A DNA stretch of 64,000 nt from Entomomonas moraniae (GCF_003991975.1 NZ_CP029822.1:372001-436000); one strand, 5' to 3'; shown: positions 35,188-44,322, counted from the first letter of the stretch. Notes: a model not told the origin generated them from the letters alone. A program made the numbers and translations.

Positions 35188-36104
35188 TTATTCTCTAAAA
35201 GCTCCGCGTATCCAAAGCCTGTTTCTCCCATTCCATTACCGTCATAAAACATATAGGTTTTATTTTGTGCTTTTATTATGACTGGATAGCAAGCCATTTC
35301 ACCATCCCACCCTGATTCAGAAGGTTGTAGCGCCGATTTGTGATCCATTCTTTCCCAGTGAGTACCATCGCTAGATTCAGCATAGCCTGCTTTATACTCT
35401 TTTTCATAAGTATCAGACGTATAGCGCATTTCATACCCATGATCAATTTTTCTGACTCTGGGTCTGCCAATTCTATATTCTTGCTCATTAGGAAGAATAC
35501 AAGAAACCCCTACATTATCGTTAAAGTTAATACCATCATCAGATTCGGTATAGCGGATATCATATTTAGGATAGAGAACATTATTAATTACTTGCCAATC
35601 ATTACCAACAGAGTACCAAATTTTAAAAGTATTACCTTCCTTCAAAACAGAATGAATAGCCCTTATATAAAGGGCATTATCAGCTCTGTCCATAATGGGG
35701 CATTTACTGTAGCGATTAAATGTTTGCCCATTGTCCACACTAATAGCAAGCCCTGAAAAAGCAAGAAACTTGACTTTGTGAACTAGCTGAAAGCCGACAT
35801 AATACATATATACTTTATTATCGACCCTAATAACATCGCCCAATATGACGTCGCTATCGTCAAATGCACCTTTTTCACCCAGATCTAGCACTGGTTTTTC
35901 TGATATAGCGATGATGTTTTTAGGATTTTTGGCATCGACATCAACATAACCAATTCTACCCGCGCCATTGTTATCCCGGATTGAACCATATACTCTGATG
36001 ACATCGTCATTAAGTAGAAAAGGATTGGGTGTAAGAAAGCCCTTAACATCCCACCCATGAATACCTTGAGGGCAATAAATAAGCCCCTTTTTTTCCCACT
36101 TCAT
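35184..36104 (-). CDS. Glycosidase-like five-bladed beta-propeller protein
   Basis: The 306-residue protein has repeated blade motifs (RVYGSIRDNNGAGRIGYVDVD, VYMYYVGFQ, IRYTESDDGINF, YEMRYTSDT, AGYAESSDGTHWERMD, YMFYDGNGMGETGFGYAE) found in GH32/43/62/68/117-type propellers. It has no signal peptide, so it acts in the cytoplasm, perhaps on or binding a sugar intermediate. Catalytic carboxylates cannot be assigned with certainty. Such proteins appear in O-antigen and capsule loci with unclear roles. It abuts the NeuD-like gene by one base. Confidence 0.7.
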   Translation of the reverse strand: MKWEKKGLIYCPQGIHGWDVKGFLTPNPFLLNDDVIRVYGSIRDNNGAGRIGYVDVDAKNPKNIIAISEKPVLDLGEKGAFDDSDVILGDVIRVDNKVYMYYVGFQLVHKVKFLAFSGLAISVDNGQTFNRYSKCPIMDRADNALYIRAIHSVLKEGNTFKIWYSVGNDWQVINNVLYPKYDIRYTESDDGINFNDNVGVSCILPNEQEYRIGRPRVRKIDHGYEMRYTSDTYEKEYKAGYAESSDGTHWERMDHKSALQPSESGWDGEMACYPVIIKAQNKTYMFYDGNGMGETGFGYAELLENK

Positions 36105-36785
36105 CTATGATTCCTTAACTTTACAAAACTTTTTAGCTGATAATTTTGAGGGCTGTGCAGGATTGCCAGTGTAAATAGTGTTCTCATCAGTATTTTTATT
36201 AATAACAGCACCCATACCAATAAAATTGTCTTTAGCGAGTGTTGTATTATCTGCTATTGCGCTATTCACACCTAAAAAGCTGTATTCACCAACGGTGCAG
36301 AATCCTGAAATCACAACATGTGATGTGATGAAGCAATGGTCTAATATCTTTGAGCGATGCCCAATATGGTTACCGCTCCATAAAATGACATTGTTCCCAA
36401 CCTCAACAAAAGGCTGTAATGTATTATTTTCAAGGATAAAACAATTCTCCCCAATTTTTACATTATGCCAAACAAAGGCTTTAGAACTAACATAAGAGGC
36501 CAGTTGGTAACCTTTTTCTTTGAGTGATAAGTATAACTTAGTTCTATCTCGATTAAGCCTTCCAGAAGATAGCGCTACAAACGCAGTAAATTTATTAGGA
36601 GGATAATGAGTTTGAATCTCTTCAAGGCGACAGACAGGCAAATCGTAAAATGTAGGTTGTGTATAGTAAGCACCTTCGACAGCAAAAGCTACAACCTCAT
36701 ATTCACTGTCATGAGTAAAGTACTCATAGGCAAGGCACGCAGTTTCCCCCATACCAATTATAATTAGTTTTTTACGCTCACTCAT
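36105..36785 (-). CDS. NeuD-like sugar acetyltransferase (left-handed beta-helix)
   Basis: The 226-residue protein combines an N-terminal Rossmann-like part (KLIIIGMGETACLAYEYF) and a C-terminal hexapeptide repeat helix (VWHNVKIGENCFILENNTLQPFVEVGNNVILW, then GHRSKILDHC and EYSFLGVNSAIADN). Such enzymes acetylate amino or hydroxy groups of nucleotide sugars. With FdtA and FdtB homologues nearby it is the candidate N-acetyltransferase of a 3-amino-3,6-dideoxyhexose, though true FdtC lacks the N-terminal domain. It is divergent from fdtA. Confidence 0.8.
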   Translation of the reverse strand: MSERKKLIIIGMGETACLAYEYFTHDSEYEVVAFAVEGAYYTQPTFYDLPVCRLEEIQTHYPPNKFTAFVALSSGRLNRDRTKLYLSLKEKGYQLASYVSSKAFVWHNVKIGENCFILENNTLQPFVEVGNNVILWSGNHIGHRSKILDHCFITSHVVISGFCTVGEYSFLGVNSAIADNTTLAKDNFIGMGAVINKNTDENTIYTGNPAQPSKLSAKKFCKVKES

Positions 36786-37034
36786 AGGCCTATCCTTAAA
36801 GTAAAAAGCAATGACTTCATCATGTTATTATATAAGCTTTACTGTATAAATCAAATTTTACCCAGTACCGTTTACTCTAAAAAATCAAGAAATACAAGGG
36901 CTATACGAGCTTAATTAACTATACTGATGCCAAATATTTTTACATGAGCAATAGACCATTATGACATTTAAAAAAGTTGTGTTGTCTGTTAATATAGCTT
37001 AGTAAATACAGCAATATAGGTTGCTTTTAACTCG

Positions 37035-37442
37035 ATGGAAATAAAATTTTTACCTCTACAAATGCATGGTGATGAACGGGGATCTTTGATAGCTTTAGAA
37101 GAAGGACATAATATCCCTTTTTCTATTAAGCGCGTTTATTATTTATTTGATACCACATCCGGTGTACGTAGGGGCTTGCATGCACATAAGGAATTAAAAC
37201 AAGTAGTGGTGGCAGTGCGCGGCTCCTGTTTTTTTTTATTGGATGACGGCTCTGAACGTGTCAGCGTAATGCTCGATAACCCCGCCCAAGGTCTGCTAAT
37301 TGACTCTTGTATTTGGCGAGAAATGTACGATTTTTCTGAAGACTGCGTTCTCATGGTGCTAGCCAATAGCCTTTATGATGAAAGCGATTACATCAGAAAT
37401 TATGATGAGTTTCTTCGTGTTTATGGTGTTGAAAAAAAATAA
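37035..37442 (+). CDS. fdtA: dTDP-4-dehydro-6-deoxy-hexose 3,4-ketoisomerase
   Basis: The 135-residue cupin (WxcM/FdtA/QdtA type) has HGDERGSLIALE, FDTTSGVRRGLHAHKELKQVVVAVRGSC and WREMYDFSEDCVLMVLANSLYDESDYIRNYDEF. It moves the keto group of dTDP-4-keto-6-deoxyglucose from C4 to C3. FdtA and QdtA differ in the C4 configuration of the product, which cannot be read here. Followed after 41 bases by the aminotransferase that uses its product. Confidence 0.9.
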   Translation: MEIKFLPLQMHGDERGSLIALEEGHNIPFSIKRVYYLFDTTSGVRRGLHAHKELKQVVVAVRGSCFFLLDDGSERVSVMLDNPAQGLLIDSCIWREMYDFSEDCVLMVLANSLYDESDYIRNYDEFLRVYGVEKK

Positions 37443-37483
37443 CTGCAAACGTTATAACGATAACGTAAGGATGTTAAACCACT

Positions 37484-38590
37484 ATGATTCCTTTTCTTGA
37501 TTTAAAAAAAATCAACCAACAATACCAACAAGACTTAAAAGAAGCTTGTTCACGAGTTATCGACTCAGGTTGGTACTTACTAGGCAAGGAAATACAACAG
37601 TTTGAGCAACAATTTGCAGCTTACTGTGGCGTTAAACACGCTATTGGTGTTGCTAATGGGCTAGATGCCCTCATTCTAGTGCTACAAGCATGGAAAGAGC
37701 AGGGGAAATTGACCGATGGCGACGAAATCATCGTTCCTGCCAACACCTACATTGCCTCTATTCTAGCTATTACAGAAAACAACCTAACTCCCGTATTGGT
37801 CGAACCGAACCTTGCAACATACAACCTCGATATTGAAAGTATCAAAAAGGCCATTACTCCACAGACTAAAGTTATTCTGGCAGTTCATCTCTATGGGCAA
37901 CTTGCCCCGATGGAAGAAATTATTCCTCTTGCTGAAGAACATAATCTGCTCGTGCTTGAAGACAGTGCCCAAGCCCATGGTGCACAAATAAATGGCAAAA
38001 AAGCAGGTAGTTTTGGTGATGCATCAGGTTTTAGCTTCTACCCAGGTAAAAACCTAGGTGCATTAGGTGATGCAGGCGCTGTAACAACCAACGATGACGA
38101 ACTAGCCAACACCCTACGTGCTCTAAGAAATTACGGGTCACAAGAAAAATACAAAAATATCTACCAAGGTAGCAACAGTCGTTTAGATGAAATACAAGCT
38201 GCGATGTTAAGCGTTAAACTCAAGTACCTAAACCAAGAAATAGAGCAACGCCAAAGAGTAGCACAAAAATACCTAACACAAATTAATAACTCCGCGATTA
38301 CATTACCTTTTGTGCGTATTCCAACCGCTCATGTATGGCATCTTTTTGTGATTCGTAGCAAACACCGAGATAACTTAAAAGAATACCTACATAAACAAGG
38401 TGTAGAAACATTGATCCACTACCCAATTCCCCCTCACAAACAACAATGCTATAGTCAGTGGAATCATCTTTCACTACCTATTACTGAACAAATACACCGT
38501 GAAGTATTATCACTTCCTATCAGCCCTGTTCTTGCTGAGCAAGACATAAAAATGATTGTTGAGAAAGTTAATGAATTTACCGCAAACTAA
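37484..38590 (+). CDS. fdtB: DegT/DnrJ/EryC1 sugar aminotransferase (FdtB-like)
   Basis: The 368-residue PLP enzyme has [58 protein letters not shown] and [15 protein letters not shown] with the PLP lysine at about residue 189. It fits the FdtB/QdtB group that adds an amino group at C3 of dTDP-3-keto-6-deoxyhexose. It directly follows the ketoisomerase, which supplies the substrate. It overlaps the glycosyltransferase gene by 20 bases. Confidence 0.9.
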   Translation: MIPFLDLKKINQQYQQDLKEACSRVIDSGWYLLGKEIQQFEQQFAAYCGVKHAIGVANGLDALILVLQAWKEQGKLTDGDEIIVPANTYIASILAITENNLTPVLVEPNLATYNLDIESIKKAITPQTKVILAVHLYGQLAPMEEIIPLAEEHNLLVLEDSAQAHGAQINGKKAGSFGDASGFSFYPGKNLGALGDAGAVTTNDDELANTLRALRNYGSQEKYKNIYQGSNSRLDEIQAAMLSVKLKYLNQEIEQRQRVAQKYLTQINNSAITLPFVRIPTAHVWHLFVIRSKHRDNLKEYLHKQGVETLIHYPIPPHKQQCYSQWNHLSLPITEQIHREVLSLPISPVLAEQDIKMIVEKVNEFTAN

Positions 38591-39635
38591 TTTAATCACT
38601 TTCTGTTGTCTTGGCTATAACCATAGTAAATTTTTAAAAGAATGCCTAGATTCGATTGTTAACATCGGCTACGAAAATGTTGAAGTAGTTGTTGTGGATG
38701 ATGGCTCAAAAGACAACAGCGTTGAACTACTCGAAGAAATAAAAAAAGACTTTCCCTATCCGCTAGAGATAATAGCTCAAGCTAACACTGGGAAAATTGG
38801 TTGGAATATCAATAACGCGATCAGAAAAGCTAAAGGGCAACTGATTAGCTTTACCTCGCTAGATGATACATTTAATGCCGACGCTATGCGGACTGAAATT
38901 AACGAAATGAATGCAAATCCCGATATGGGGTTTATAGCTTCAACCAAAGCGATTTTTATTGATGACAAAGGAATGGTCGATACTAGCCGGCTTGACCTTG
39001 TATCACATGAACTAAATAACCCCACTATTGATGATCTCCTTGAGCTAGAATATCGTGAGTTCGGAGCTTTCTACATACAAGGCTCAGTTATTAGAAAAGA
39101 CATCATCAATGCCATTGGTGGTTATGACGAAGACATGATAGGTGACGATATTATACTCAGAACCAAAATATTCAAATACATGCAGCGGCATCCAGAGCTC
39201 ACATTCAAAGTGATTAAAGAAGGTAACGTATTCTATCGTATGCATGAAACCAACATCCATAAAAACTTAACAAGACAAATTGAAACTGTTATCGAATACC
39301 TTGATCGTTATTGGCCTGAAAGACCTAATCCAGAAATATTGATTAACTGGATGAACTACACCATTGGAAAACAAAGCTTTGAAGAGTACATGCCCCTTTT
39401 TGCAATAAATGAACGGGCAGCATCACTACTAAAAGAACAACGTATCCAACAAAAAATTAAATCCAATATTATTAAAAATGAAACTACTTTTTTTCAACGT
39501 TTTATTTTTAACAAACGAAAGAAACAACGTAAAACACGAGTGACACTGCTAGGCTTTATCAAGTTTTCCTACCAACGTGCTAAAAAAGAAAAACGTAAAC
39601 AACAACAAAGTGTTCACTATACACAATACAAATAA
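38571..39635 (+). CDS. GT2-family glycosyltransferase
   Basis: From ATG 38571 (GAGAAAG upstream) the 354-residue protein has a GT-A fold: [39 protein letters not shown] with the Asp motif, and FTSLDDTF for the metal site. The C-terminus is very basic and may touch the membrane. It probably adds a sugar, perhaps the Fuc3N-type product, to a lipid-linked glycan. Donor and acceptor are not known. A terminator follows, so it ends the operon. Confidence 0.87.
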   Translation: MNLPQTNLITFCCLGYNHSKFLKECLDSIVNIGYENVEVVVVDDGSKDNSVELLEEIKKDFPYPLEIIAQANTGKIGWNINNAIRKAKGQLISFTSLDDTFNADAMRTEINEMNANPDMGFIASTKAIFIDDKGMVDTSRLDLVSHELNNPTIDDLLELEYREFGAFYIQGSVIRKDIINAIGGYDEDMIGDDIILRTKIFKYMQRHPELTFKVIKEGNVFYRMHETNIHKNLTRQIETVIEYLDRYWPERPNPEILINWMNYTIGKQSFEEYMPLFAINERAASLLKEQRIQQKIKSNIIKNETTFFQRFIFNKRKKQRKTRVTLLGFIKFSYQRAKKEKRKQQQSVHYTQYK

Positions 39636-39640
39636 AACAC

Positions 39641-39677
39641 AAAGCCATAAAAAAACCATATATTTCTTATGGCTTTT
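39641..39677 (+). terminator. Terminator after the glycosyltransferase gene
   Basis: AAAGCCATAA (39641-39650) pairs with TTATGGCTTT (39667-39676) five bases after the stop, and A/T runs flank it. Confidence 0.75.
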
Positions 39678-39791
39678 CAACTAGTAAGATATTTTTCGAA
39701 ACAATCTTACGCTTTTAATAAAAAAATAATCTGCTACTATAAATTCACATAATTAATTTATATGTTTTATTTTATAAGGTAATTTTTAAAA

Positions 39792-40334
39792 ATGAAAAAG
39801 ACTTTCCCTGTGTTATTAGCATTGGCATTTGCAAGTACAGCTCTTTATGCACAAGAAACTAACACACCAACGCTAAAAGATCAGATCAAGCAGCAACAAC
39901 AAACAACTAAAGATCGTGTAGCGAGCGAACAAAAAAACACTAAAGAAGAGTGGAAAAAACAACACGAAGAAAGCAAAAAGAACCTTGAAGCTAAAAAGCA
40001 AGAGGCTGCTAACAAACGTAGCGAAAACAAAGAAGAATGGAACAAAAAACGTGAAGATGCTAAAAGCAAGTTAGAAGCTAAAAAGCATGAAGCGGAAAAT
40101 AAGCCAACTAAAACTAAAGAAGAGTGGGCAAAACAACGCGAAGACAGCAAAAAGAACTTTGAAGCTAAAAAACAAGAAGCTGCTAACAAACGTGCAGAAA
40201 ACAAAGAAGCGTGGAATAAAAAACACGAAGAAACTAAAAGCAAATTAGCTCAAGATAAAAAAGATCTTCAAGCTAAAAAAGCTGAACATGAAAGCAATTT
40301 ACAAAAGTTTAAGCAACAACAAGCAGATAAATAA
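39792..40334 (+). CDS. Secreted Lys/Glu-rich coiled-coil repeat protein
   Basis: The 180-residue product has a signal peptide ending in ALYA and a mature part built of a 29-residue repeat. Tryptophans stand at about 54, 83, 112 and 141 in KEEWKKQ, KEEWNKK, KEEWAKQ and KEAWNKK, with E/DxxKSKLEAKK and QEAANKR stretches between. It is nearly all charged helix and probably a periplasmic coiled coil. The two halves are close copies, so an internal duplication is likely. No family is recognised. It has its own terminator. Confidence 0.65.
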   Translation: MKKTFPVLLALAFASTALYAQETNTPTLKDQIKQQQQTTKDRVASEQKNTKEEWKKQHEESKKNLEAKKQEAANKRSENKEEWNKKREDAKSKLEAKKHEAENKPTKTKEEWAKQREDSKKNFEAKKQEAANKRAENKEAWNKKHEETKSKLAQDKKDLQAKKAEHESNLQKFKQQQADK

Positions 40335-40353
40335 TTTTTTAAGTTTGTAGTAG

Positions 40354-40418
40354 GTTAAGTAGCTGGAATAATAAATTTTTAATAGACTTGGTATTATTTT
40401 GGCTACTTAACTTTTTTT
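40354..40418 (+). terminator. Long-stem terminator after the coiled-coil gene
   Basis: GTTAAGTAGC (40354-40363) pairs with GCTACTTAAC (40402-40411), followed by a run of eight T. An inner AATAAT/ATTATT pairing may extend it. Confidence 0.75.
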
Positions 40419-40449
40419 TATTAAATGGACTAATTTTTAAACCTACCGC

Positions 40450-40926
40450 TTACCGCGTGTTTAACCACTCAAATACCAAACTACTCAAATTACCACTCCC
40501 TAAAACCCCTCCATACCATTGCAATAGCAAATAACTTGCCTGTGCATCGCCTTGCTGTGCCCCTTGTAGCAACCAAGCGACTGCTAAGTCAGAACCAATG
40601 CCTGATTGGTAAAAGCTTGCCATATAACTTACCCCTACCAAATCGGCCTCGCTGATTGTACGTGGTTTTAATGCCTCATCTAACCAAAACTGTCCTAACT
40701 TAAGATTAGGGGCAGAGTTTTTACCTGAAAAGTACCACAAACTTAACTGCAACTGTGCTGTTCTATTACCACGCTCTGCTGCACGGGAGTAATACGCTAC
40801 TGCCGTATCATAATGCCCTTGACTAAACGACTCATCCGCCTGCGCAATCATCTCATCGGGGGTTAACATTGCTAGCGTATAACAGGGTAGACACACCCCT
40901 AACAAAAAAACAAAACGTTTTATCAT
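40450..40926 (-). CDS. Sel1-repeat secreted protein
   Basis: From ATG 40926 the 158-residue product has a signal peptide (MIKRFVFLLGVCLPCYTLA) and Sel1/TPR-like helices: YDTAVAYYSRAAERGNRTAQLQLSLWYFSG and LAVAWLLQGAQQGDAQASYLLLQWYG. These repeats bind proteins in the periplasm. The open frame extends further upstream but without a signal or ribosome site. It lies downstream of the small gene at 41046 on the same strand with 119 bases between. Confidence 0.75.
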   Translation of the reverse strand: MIKRFVFLLGVCLPCYTLAMLTPDEMIAQADESFSQGHYDTAVAYYSRAAERGNRTAQLQLSLWYFSGKNSAPNLKLGQFWLDEALKPRTISEADLVGVSYMASFYQSGIGSDLAVAWLLQGAQQGDAQASYLLLQWYGGVLGSGNLSSLVFEWLNTR

Positions 40927-41045
40927 TGCTCTAATAACCCTATTCGTTAATATTGCAATCATTGTAAAAGAGCCATGCTTGAAAAACAAATAACCAAATA
41001 GTGAAAAAGTATTGGCTTTACTGCATAAAAAGCCAATCAAAGAAA

Positions 41046-41429
41046 TTACTTACGAGCAGTGTTAGAGGCTCTTAACCTTTCGGCAACGGGGTTAAATTCC
41101 TCCAACATACACAACGCATCATTTAATAAAAAGGCAGACACAGAAGACACCGCACGCAAACTGTCGGCTTCACTGCTACCATACTCATGAATTGAATCCA
41201 ATAACTGTAATACAGCTTTTAACCTCTCCGTGGCACAGCGATACAACGCATCAGGCGAAGCATTCGCATTATAATAAATTACCCGATCATAACCACATTG
41301 AGAAACAAGATTAAACGGAACAAAACAACTTGTCTGCTCAAGTAAAGCGCTTAAACCTGATGGTTGACTGCTTTCTGGATTAGATTTCGTTGTTCGAGAT
41401 TGTTTAATTGATTTAGGTATTCTAGCCAT
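41046..41429 (-). CDS. DUF3077-like small protein, copy A (leader-associated)
   Basis: From ATG 41429 (AGGAG seven bases before) the 127-residue protein has a Ser/Lys-rich start and a helical C-terminal half: CFVPFNLVSQCGYDRVIYYNANASPDALYRCATERLKAVLQLL and LRAVSSVSAFLLNDALCML. The helical part resembles DUF3077 proteins of pseudomonads, but the match is from memory. It is a paralogue of the protein at 59117-59548 (same VxYYNANA, CATxRxKA and LLNDALxxLxExNP positions). Both have the same conserved leader. The frame continues into the leader, but the leader looks like RNA structure. Confidence 0.7.
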   Translation of the reverse strand: MARIPKSIKQSRTTKSNPESSQPSGLSALLEQTSCFVPFNLVSQCGYDRVIYYNANASPDALYRCATERLKAVLQLLDSIHEYGSSEADSLRAVSSVSAFLLNDALCMLEEFNPVAERLRASNTARK

Positions 41430-41629
41430 TTGACCACTCCTGTACGTTTCCTTAGAAGAAAACCTCCCCTCAAAATTAGGGAGGCGGAACTGTGCACAGG
41501 TTGGCAGACCGAGAACCAGCGGAATCGGCACACTCCGAAGAGTGTCCCGTACACAGCCCGCCATAAAATACAGGCGAAGCTACGCAAGCCCATGCTATAG
41601 ATTTTGCTACAGCCCCACTATTGTATAGG
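41430..41629 (-). ncRNA. Conserved structured 5' leader, copy A
   Basis: This 200-base leader of the small gene is conserved with a second copy at 59549-59794. Shared blocks are CTATACAATAG at the upstream end (-10 like), GGGGCTGTAGCAAAATCTAT, GCCTGTATTT, CTGTGCACAG (41490-41499) and a CCTCCC/GGGAGG stem (41463-41484). A hairpin at 41530-41545 has stem GACACTC on the minus strand and a UUCG loop; copy B has GACACC with a GAAA loop. Changing stem and swapping stable tetraloops indicates conserved RNA folding. Function unknown. Confidence 0.65.
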
Positions 41630-41725
41630 CAGGTCGTTTAATTGGAAAGGGGTTTGTTATGTTGACTGTTTAATCGGTAGGTTTGATAATGCAGATAGTT
41701 TTTTATTCAGTACAAGGGAGTGAAT

Positions 41726-43570
41726 ATGCAGTTAAAAGGTTTTGGTTTTGCAGGCTATAGAAGCTTTGGTAATGAACTAGCCCTAATTGCACCGTTAAAA
41801 AAAATAAACTTTATTATTGGTCAAAATAATTCGGGTAAATCGAACATTATTAAATTCCTACATGAGCAAACGGGAACTTTAATAAAAAATATAGATAATG
41901 AATATAAAACAACTTTTCGTAGTGAACTTCATGATAAATTTGAGAATACTTATTTAGAAGAAGATTACCCATTACAAAAAGAGGGCATAGAATATAAACT
42001 GGCTTTTCCAGTAACATTTGATGAGTTTAAAGAAAAGGTTTTTTCTATTCAGCGTGTCTTCGATAGGTTACATAATCAAGTAAGAAATAATGATCAAGAA
42101 TTAGTCTATTTTGAAGATTTACTAAAAAGGCTATTTGATATTGTTTTTCCTATCTATCATTCTTTAATTTGGTCAGTTTTCAATGATGGTTTAGTAAAGA
42201 AACCGAAATTTATATATCCTAATTATGAAACTATTAAAGATTCTTTCGAACAGCGAGAATGGAGTAGTTTAATAAATTGGGTATTAGGTAAAACTTATGA
42301 TCAAATAAATAAAGAATTGTTAATGGCGCTTTGTAAAAACTTAGCCTATTACCCTGTGAATGCTCAATGGCCCACTATTAAATTAATTCTTGCAATTAGA
42401 CAAGTCGCTTTAATTGAACAAGAAAAAGAAGATGATTTTAGTGGCTTAGGTTTAATCAATAAGTTGGCTAAGATTCAAAATCCTCATTATACCCAACAAC
42501 AAGATAAGCATAAATTTGAAGCGATTAATCGATTTGCACAAACGGTGTTAGAGAATACAAGTGCCCGCATAGAAATACCTTATGCCCGAGATATGATTTT
42601 GGTACATATGGATGATAAAACCTTACCGCTTGAATCGCTCGGCACAGGTGTACATGAGGTGGTTATTATTGCAGCAGCAGCTACGATGCTTGATGAAACC
42701 GTACTCTGTATTGAAGAACCCGAATTACATCTACACCCTGTATTACAACGTAAATTAGTTCGTTACTTAGCTGAAAAGACGAGTAACCAATATTTATTCA
42801 CAACCCATTCGGCTCATCTGTTGGATGCAGTAGAGGATGCTAGTATTTTTCATGTAACGTTAAAAGAGGGGCAATCCCATGTGGAGGTGATTACCACCGA
42901 TCGCCAAAAAACAGAGATTTGTAAAAGCCTTGGCTATAAAGCCTCTGATCTATTACAAACAAACTGTATTATTTGGGTAGAAGGCCCATCGGACAGAACT
43001 TATATTAATTATTGGATTAAGGGCAAACGTTCTGATTTAATCGAAGGTATTCATTACAGCATTATGTTTTATGGCGGGCGTTTAGCTAGCCATTTGTGTG
43101 GTAGTTTTCAAGATGAACAAGAAGAAGCACTAGAAGAATTAATTAGTTTGAAAAGCTTAAATACTCATGCGGTTATTGTCATGGATAGTGATAAGAGTTC
43201 CGAGGATGATGAAATTAATCTCACTAAACAACGTCTATGTGATGAGTTTAATCAGGGTAATGGTTTTGCATGGATTACCAAAGGCCGAGAAATAGAAAAC
43301 TATTTAGACCATGATAAAGTAGAGCAATGTGTTTTAGCCGTACATCCACAATCAGCCGAATCGTTAGAAAGCAAAGGTGATTGGAGTAATTTGCTTAAAT
43401 ATATACCTAAACAGAAAAAGAAAGCAGATGCACCTACACCTACAGCAGACAAAGTAAAGGTGGCAGAGATGTATATATCGCGTAATAAGGCTGATTACAG
43501 TAAGCTAGATTTAGATGAGCAAATTTTAAAGCTGGTTAAATTTATTTTAGAATCTAATGACAAAGTATAA
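41726..43570 (+). CDS. OLD-family ATPase/TOPRIM nuclease
   Basis: From ATG 41726 (GGAG upstream) the 614-residue protein has an ABC-type ATPase domain: Walker A GQNNSGKSN (32-40), LESLGTGVHEVVIIAAAA as signature, Walker B CIEEPELHLHP near 330 and an H-loop in FTTHSAHLLDAV. A C-terminal TOPRIM part follows (IWVEGPSDRTYI near 417, VIVMDSDKSS near 485, REIENYLD). That is the OLD/GajA-like architecture of phage-defence nucleases. No UvrD helicase partner or Ari-type partner is beside it. A membrane protein gene follows after 33 bases. Confidence 0.85.
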   Translation: MQLKGFGFAGYRSFGNELALIAPLKKINFIIGQNNSGKSNIIKFLHEQTGTLIKNIDNEYKTTFRSELHDKFENTYLEEDYPLQKEGIEYKLAFPVTFDEFKEKVFSIQRVFDRLHNQVRNNDQELVYFEDLLKRLFDIVFPIYHSLIWSVFNDGLVKKPKFIYPNYETIKDSFEQREWSSLINWVLGKTYDQINKELLMALCKNLAYYPVNAQWPTIKLILAIRQVALIEQEKEDDFSGLGLINKLAKIQNPHYTQQQDKHKFEAINRFAQTVLENTSARIEIPYARDMILVHMDDKTLPLESLGTGVHEVVIIAAAATMLDETVLCIEEPELHLHPVLQRKLVRYLAEKTSNQYLFTTHSAHLLDAVEDASIFHVTLKEGQSHVEVITTDRQKTEICKSLGYKASDLLQTNCIIWVEGPSDRTYINYWIKGKRSDLIEGIHYSIMFYGGRLASHLCGSFQDEQEEALEELISLKSLNTHAVIVMDSDKSSEDDEINLTKQRLCDEFNQGNGFAWITKGREIENYLDHDKVEQCVLAVHPQSAESLESKGDWSNLLKYIPKQKKKADAPTPTADKVKVAEMYISRNKADYSKLDLDEQILKLVKFILESNDKV

Positions 43571-43603
43571 CGATTAAGGCATGTATTTATTTAGGGAGTA
43601 GTA

Positions 43604-44272
43604 ATGGTTTATTTTAAGCGTTTTTTTGGCAAGCTGTTTGGTTTATTAATATTTAATGGCGCACTTTATGCGATTGTGAAAATCGTTATTTATATTGTGG
43701 GTGTGCTTTATTGGCAGGGCCTGTTGAATACGTTAGGCATTGATTATAGCTTTGTTAGGTTGGATGATTATAATCTTTATACGGATGGAGCTGTATTAAG
43801 TTTAAACTCATCATTTAAAGTTATTGTTTATATTTGTTTGTTTGGGTATTGTACAGCGATTTTTCTTTTTCTATTCGCTGATATGTTTTATTGGATTCAA
43901 GGTAAAGTAACACCCTGGTTTGAAGATGAAAAATTTAGGTTTAAAGTAAAAATACTTTTTGTTTTTTTTATCATAATACTAATTGCGCTAGTAGTGTTGT
44001 ATACAGGTAAGATTATTGTTGGAAGTTACCAAAAAGGTAAAGAGGATGCATTAGCCATTATCAACAATCAGCAATTAACAACATCTGATAATAAAGATAA
44101 AGAAGTTTTTGATATTAAGAAAACCATTCAATTAAAAACAGGCAAGGTTCTAACAGGAGCTTTAGTGGGTTGCTCACAAGATCAGTGTATTATTTACAGT
44201 CAAAATAAAGCCTTTACCATTGAGAAAGATAAAATAGAGTCTTTAGTGAGTGAGTTTGATCTAAAAAAATAA
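43604..44272 (+). CDS. Membrane protein in operon with the OLD nuclease
   Basis: The 222-residue protein has three or four membrane helices (FGLLIFNGALYAIVKIVIYIVGVLYW, VIVYICLFGYCTAIFLFLF, ILFVFFIIILIALVVLYTG) and a soluble C-terminal part of about 75 residues with QLKTGKVLTGALVGCSQDQCIIYSQNKAF. No family is recognised. It is 33 bases behind the OLD gene and ahead of a strong terminator, so the two form one operon. It may be a membrane effector or simply a neighbour. Confidence 0.6.
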   Translation: MVYFKRFFGKLFGLLIFNGALYAIVKIVIYIVGVLYWQGLLNTLGIDYSFVRLDDYNLYTDGAVLSLNSSFKVIVYICLFGYCTAIFLFLFADMFYWIQGKVTPWFEDEKFRFKVKILFVFFIIILIALVVLYTGKIIVGSYQKGKEDALAIINNQQLTTSDNKDKEVFDIKKTIQLKTGKVLTGALVGCSQDQCIIYSQNKAFTIEKDKIESLVSEFDLKK

Positions 44273-44299
44273 AATACTGGGCTGTTTGGTAAATGATAA

Positions 44300-44322
44300 A
44301 AGTATAAGTATAAGTATAAGTA
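44300..44322. repeat. Short tandem repeat (AGTATA unit)
   Basis: The hexamer AGTATA is repeated three to four times in the intergenic region after the membrane-protein gene. Confidence 0.6.

Noticed and set aside
39881-40243. Minus-strand open frame within the coiled-coil gene
   Set aside because: It is the low-complexity antisense shadow of the Lys/Glu repeats (Leu/Ser/Phe-rich) with no ribosome site.
41430-41564. N-terminal extension of the 41046 protein (and of the 59117 protein) into the leader
   Set aside because: The shared segment PTCAQFRLP is in frame, but the real starts have AGGAG at proper distance, and changes between the copies keep RNA stems rather than protein sequence.
41726-43570. 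Calling the OLD protein Gabija GajA or PARIS AriA
   Set aside because: The partner genes of those systems are absent, and ATPase and TOPRIM parts are in one protein without the expected neighbour.
44300-44322. AGTATA tandem repeat as a phase-variation switch
   Set aside because: It lies between convergent genes after the stop of one and beyond the end of the other, not in a promoter or start region.
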